From contig CP136066.1 in NCBI GenBank assembly GCA_032622095.1, positions 170,074,664 through 170,138,663 on the forward strand: 64,000 bases of DNA, written 5' to 3'. The DNA is from Siphonodentalium dalli (taxonomy: Eukaryota; Mollusca; Scaphopoda; Gadilida; Siphonodentaliidae). A program made the position numbers and the translations under genes. Below the pieces are notes generated by a model. It was not told the origin of the DNA and did no database searches. It worked only from the letters and a program-made list of their open reading frames with translations. Below are positions 58,956-64,000 of this stretch, piece after piece. Position 1 is the first letter of the stretch. Each line of letters starts with the position of its first letter.

Positions 58956-59481
58956 TTAAAGATACGGGCGGCGTTGGCGCTGGTATGCTCTTAAAATATT
59001 CACATCCGTCAAAAACCACAATAAACAGAAAGAATAGTAAAATATAGACAGACTTTGTTCATATACCAATCAGAAATATGGCATAAACAGTATGTTATTG
59101 TCAATTTCCCCCCTCTGTTATGTAAACAAAGGCAAAAAAAGTTACGTTTCCTGGCTTTTGTTTGGGATCCGGATATGGTAAACATAAAGAGCGTTTTTGT
59201 TACTGTTTTCCTTGTATGGAAATAATAAAGAGCGTTTATATCATTTTTGTGTGATTAACCAATATAATTGCGCTGTGTTATGTAAACAAAAGCAAAACTT
59301 CAATAACACGAGAATGTTCTTGTTTACGTACACCATCGTACGCCTTGGCGACAACATACTATTTACGCGCTGATTATGTTTGGCATATGAACAAAACTAT
59401 ATATATTTTAATATTTATTCTGTTGATGGCGATTTGAACAAATATGAATATTTCTTCAACGAACGCCGCTCGTGCCTTTAA
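58956..59481 (+). mobile_element. TTAA-bounded MITE family K2
   Basis: TTAAAGATACGGGCGGCG at the left and CGCTCGTGCCTTTAA at the right, 526 bp. Confidence 0.8.
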
Positions 59482-59684
59482 TGGCTATTGTGGACAATTT
59501 GTGGTATTGTGGTCATTATAGCCACATAGAGAAACAGAACCATGGTTATGTATACCCGGTATATATGAGAACATTTACATATATGAACCTGACAATTGCA
59601 AATAAACCTTTATATCTAGTGATACACAGGGCCACGGGTGAGTGAACAAGAGAGAAAATAATGAACTCTGAACAAGAAAAGCTC

Positions 59685-60135
59685 ACAATCCTAGCATCTA
59701 GACTGGCCTTAAGCGTTACTATTATAGTGTTAGAAATATCAAACCACATACCCCTGTTATGTTGGAAAATTTCCAACTGATGACCATTTCAGTTTTGACA
59801 AATGTATTAAAATATTGTTTTCTTAAATTAATTAGCAGTTTGTTATTGACCACCGGGATGGACCAGGACAACACCGGCCGACCATGGTTCGGCCTGATGA
59901 CCATGGTTCGGTCTGGTGTGATATTTTTTTTGAAATCTCAGCAACAAAATCACAAAATCCTAGCATCTAGACTGTCCTCAAACTATCTTTGTGTTCGAAA
60001 TTTCAAACCTGACACCCTCTACTCAGGTTGGAAAATGTCCAAGTGATCCACAATCCACAATTTAGACCAAATGTAGGAAAATATTGTTTTCTCAAATTTA
60101 TTAGCAGTTTTTGACTGGGAGCGACCAGGATAAAT
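59685..60135. repeat. Two-copy direct repeat, period about 268 bp
   Basis: cctagcatctagactg, 'ggttggaaaat(g/t)tccaa', 'aaaatattgttttct' and 'gaccagga' recur in the same order at 59691 and 59959. C-runs follow at 60170-60197. Confidence 0.75.
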
Positions 60136-60672
60136 GCTTCCCAAGTGTTGGAATCAACATGACAGACCACCCCCCCCCATTGACCCCCCCCCCCCACCCA
60201 CTGATGGCCAGTGACAATACTTCACGATAGCGCTATGAAACTCACGTAACACTGTTCTAATGTTGTTGTTATTTTACGTTTTATGCCGCGAAGAACCAAA
60301 TCGATATCAACATCAATCTGCCAATGTGTTCCACGCTATATAACTCTATGTTAATTGATGAATCACTGTTTCATCAAAGAATAGATCAAAGTGTGATAAC
60401 TCTATCTGGCTAAAACTACTGACATGCTAAATTTGCAATATGGATGGTTCAGAGGGCAAGGTAGTCACAAACTCACCCGCATGCACTACAACTGCCGTGC
60501 TCCTCGCACCGCTCACAGAGCACATGAGTGCACCCGCACCAATCATTGGACCAACTCCACCCACCGTCACACACACTCCGAGTAGTATAACATGAAACGG
60601 TACCACAAAAGGCCGGACTCAGGGTACTCTACCCCCTCCGACAGAGAGAAAGGTTATATAAACAGTAGGCAC
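60136..60672. other. Intergenic DNA, no gene seen
   Basis: C-rich runs and otherwise unremarkable sequence. Confidence 0.3.
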
Positions 60673-61205
60673 TTAAAGGCACGGGCGGTGTTCGTTGCAG
60701 AAATATCCATATTTGTTCAAATCGCCATCAACAGAAGGAATATTAAAATACATATAGTTTTGTTCATATGCCAAACATAATCAGCGCGTGAATAGTATAT
60801 TGTCGTCAAGACGGTCGATGATGTATGTAAACAAGATCCTGCTTGTGTTACAGAAGTTTTGCTTCTGTTTACATAACACAGCTCAATTCTATTGGTTAAT
60901 CACACACAAATGATATAAACGCCCTTTATTATTTCCATATCAGGAAAACAGCAACAGATAACGCTCTTTATGTTTACCATATCCGGATCTAAACAAAAGC
61001 CAGGTAACGTAACGTTTTTTTTTTGCTTTTGTTTACATAACAAAGGGGGGAAATTGACAATAACATACTGTTTATGCCGTATTTCTGATTGGTATAAGAA
61101 CAAAGTATGTCTATGTTTTACTATTCTTTCTGTTTATGGCGGCTTTTGGTGGAGGTGAATATTTTAACAGCATACCCACCGCCAACGCCGCCTGTATCTT
61201 TAAGT
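60673..61205 (-). mobile_element. TTAA-bounded MITE family K2, inverted
   Basis: TTAAAGGCACGGGCGGTG at the left and CGCCGCCTGTATCTTTAA at the right, 533 bp; reverse order of 58956-59481. Confidence 0.8.
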
Positions 61206-64000
61206 CTGGAAGCTATCAAAAATACATTGAAAGGGATTATCATAATAGTAAATCATTATAGTTGAAAGACATTATGGGTCTGAGTGGATATGACATTAAG
61301 CTGTGTCGTGTTGCATATGGGACGGTGGTGTGAAAAAATTCCTTCCCATACTACCTTAGGAAAGAAGCTTCGAGAAATGTAAAACTGAACTAAATAAACT
61401 TGTCCTGATGTACATGTAACTAAGACATCTAATTCTAGACCACTGTGTGCATGGAAAAAGAGCGAGCAACTCTCTCAAACATTAATGTGACTATCAATGG
61501 CTAGAAAATAATTGTCATCAGTGCATCAAGCCATTCTGTGAATTATTTGCATGTCTATATTAACTCAGATGATACGTCACTCTCGCAAGACCTAAAGCAT
61601 CCAAGTCTGGTATAGTGACTGCTTTTCATCTATATATATAAAACAGTAGGATATGTCTGTCTGTCCGGATATTTCGGCCAGACCCCAGAGTTGTTATTTG
61701 GTGGGAATCCGGATTCAGAATCCGAATCCGATTACGGGGCAGGGTTAATTCCCGATTCTAGGTCAGATTTGAAATCAACGTGGTCTCCGATACTACGTTT
61801 AATGTTCTCCCAGCGTCAAACTTGACTCATGTATTTGACACAAGTATCATTTGTATCTTATATTTATAATGTTCATGTTTGTTGTGAAAGTCATGCTTTT
61901 CTCCTATGTGTATATACATGGCACCTACTAGTAATTAACTGCCAATCCGACTTAATCGCATCTTTTTTTCAAGTTTAAGTGTGATTATTGATGAGGGTAA
62001 GAATTTCTAACAGCTCTAGATCTCCTGAATCAAATTCCGAAGACGTTGTGTAGAACACACGAAACTTGTCAGTTGTACAGGAATGTGGCGACAGGGGTTG
62101 GATGGGGTGCATCGACCCCCCTCTCGAACTTTGGTACAATTTTCTTAGCTGTAGTCATTCATACGTGAGGCAAATCAGGATTCTTTTCACTAACTGTTCC
62201 AAATAATGATACGTACAAGCCAGCAAACGCAACAAACAACCCCGATTTTAACAAATACACATACAAACTTATGACTAACACGGGGGAGGGGGTGATCTGT
62301 ATATATGTTCAACTTGTTTTGGTAGTCATGTTGCTTTACCATCAAGTACTAATTATTTATTTTTCAGTGTAATAACATATGGGAGAGGGGTAGCATTAAG
62401 TGGGTCAGTACTTGTCCTCCAATCCCATTCTCTGTATAAACAAAGGTATGTGTTATATATCATGTGTTCTCTAAATTGGACAAATAAATATGTTTAAACT
62501 AAACTTTGGTACATTTCCAGCAGTTGGAAATTTCATGCCTGGCACAACATTAGTTGGACATTAATTTGACATCATATATAGGTTGGAATTGTTCTCATTG
62601 TTTGATTTCTTTTCAACCAGTAAAAGCTGGTAATTTTCCAATCTTAGGGTGTGTCAGGTTGGATATTTCCAAGGGGGTGCAAATGGAATTCTGCGAACCT
62701 GTGAGTTTGATGTTTTGTTCAAGGGGGGTGCAGTTGGCCGGAAATTTGATGGAGCACTCCCATGGGAAACCTCTAGCCACGTCCCTTGAACTTGTACGCG
62801 TGGTTACTTAATCAATAAATTGACTGACATTTCCACTATATAGCCCTGGGATCCTAGAATTAGCTTTACAGTTGTGTTTGTGAGATTGTGAGAAGCAGTT
62901 CAGTGCGATCACAAGACCACAACATTAGCTTCATGTTCAAAGCTTTATTTTCCAACTATTGTACAGCACTTTGGCCAAACAATGCCTATGTTTCTGCACT
63001 ATACAGTGACTATTGTGCAAAACGACTGCATTTAACGAAACAAAACATTTTAAATATGAAATTGCTATAAGACTAGTTAGTACATACGTGTATCTGATAA
63101 TCCATTGATATCATATAATCCTACTATTTCTTGAATAAGAAGGAACATATAATAAAGAACAAAGCAGAAGACATGTCCATGCAGGTTCACGTGAATTCGG
63201 TCAATTGTGACGTATCCGCCGAATTTGAAATCGACATGCGTTCGAGCGGTATTTTATGGATGGATTTATGAAATGAACATGATATGATGAAAGTGACAAT
63301 GAAATTGACAATGCTTTGCTTCAAGTTCGCCATCAACCGAAGCGCTCCCCCAGCGTTACTATCAATAACATTATTATTTGGCTAATTTCAGTAAGATTCT
63401 TCCCGTTTACACTCGATAACACAAATTTGTCTCCGCATTTAAAATTCTTTGATATAGATCGTTCATATTCTGCAATAATTTGTACACAAGGGATGGATTC
63501 TTATGTTTGATTGCGTTTTTAAACTCCGAGGTGGCGAAATCTCGGTTTGTTTACATTATGAACGTTTGAGTCCCTAATCGGAATCCGAATCCGAATCTGG
63601 ATTACCACGAGATTACGATTACGGTCTGTTCGTTTACTGATTCTGGTCTGTTCGTTTACCCAACCAAGTCGTACGGGGACTAATCCATAATCTGAATCCA
63701 GATTCTGTATCCAGATTCCCACGAAATAACGACTCTGTAACGATTTCAACCAAATGTGATGTGGTGACTCGGGGTAACCTGGCGGACCCAAAATTTATAT
63801 TGCCAACAGTATAAACTAAATCGTTAGCACTGAGGCCTATGGAAAACATTTACACCAGTGTAACCAATACGAGCACAATAAGTGTTAAATGCTGGGAGAA
63901 CCAGGGGGGGTCGGAAATTTTTTCCAGGCACGTATGATGGGGTGGGTGGGTGTCTCTTGGGTCCAAAAAGCAGTTTTTTCCATATGCCAAATTTGTTTTC
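61206..64000. other. Intergenic DNA with scattered repeats
   Basis: 61690-61745 and 63690-63735 form an inverted pair (gttgttatttggtgggaatc and gattcccacgaaataacgac), possibly ends of a 2-kb element. 62430-62497 (ggacaaataaatatgtttaa) resembles a LINE 3' end. 62510-62720 is a 'cagttggaaa' repeat. 63900-64000 matches 36600-36780. A 53-codon frame at 63113-63271 has no support. No gene was recognised. Confidence 0.4.

Overview
The window is eukaryotic, repeat-dense and intron-rich. Several dispersed repeats end in GGAC-rich runs, and others carry phrases such as aggggcgtaactctgg. Together with the very high load of small non-autonomous DNA transposons, these point to a marine lophotrochozoan, most likely a bivalve or another mollusc. 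That is an inference from repeat style, not from a marker gene. There is no rRNA, no functional tRNA and no complete transposase. Almost all of the longer open frames lie inside tandem repeats or by chance in AT-rich DNA.

Under the repeats lies one spliced gene on the minus strand. Six exons (57231-57279, 36335-36440, 33276-33424, 21236-21344, 17523-17638, 4540-4616) each have an AG acceptor and GT donor where needed. Their phases match at all five junctions, and their 606 coding bases give 201 codons plus a stop. The product has a signal peptide, two homologous six-cysteine domains with nearly the same spacing (7-18-8-7-23 and 7-17-8-7-22), and a short hydrophobic C-terminus like a GPI-anchor signal. 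An AATAAA follows the stop. I do not recognise the family. The coding part is about 1.1 percent of a 52.7 kb gene.

The introns hold the rest. Intron 5 (4617-17522) carries a 22-bp array's neighbourhood of small elements, a hAT-like element with an internal 160-bp array, fold-back elements, and a CACTA-like element with a LINE remnant inside. The 22-bp array itself, at 4828-5414, lies in this intron. Intron 4 carries small MITEs and tandem repeats. Intron 3 (21345-33275) holds a 5.9-kb fold-back element (A) and a 3.5-kb satellite of about 52 units of 68 bp. The satellite is an amplified copy of the end of exon 3 plus the start of intron 3, so it repeats a splice donor about 50 times. Intron 1 (36441-57230) holds piggyBac-like elements, two SINEs, a second A-type element split by another fold-back element (B), and a 4.9-kb near-complete palindrome (C).

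Outside the gene, 1-4539 and 57280-64000 contain MITEs, short tandem repeats and unremarkable DNA. I saw no second gene that I can support.
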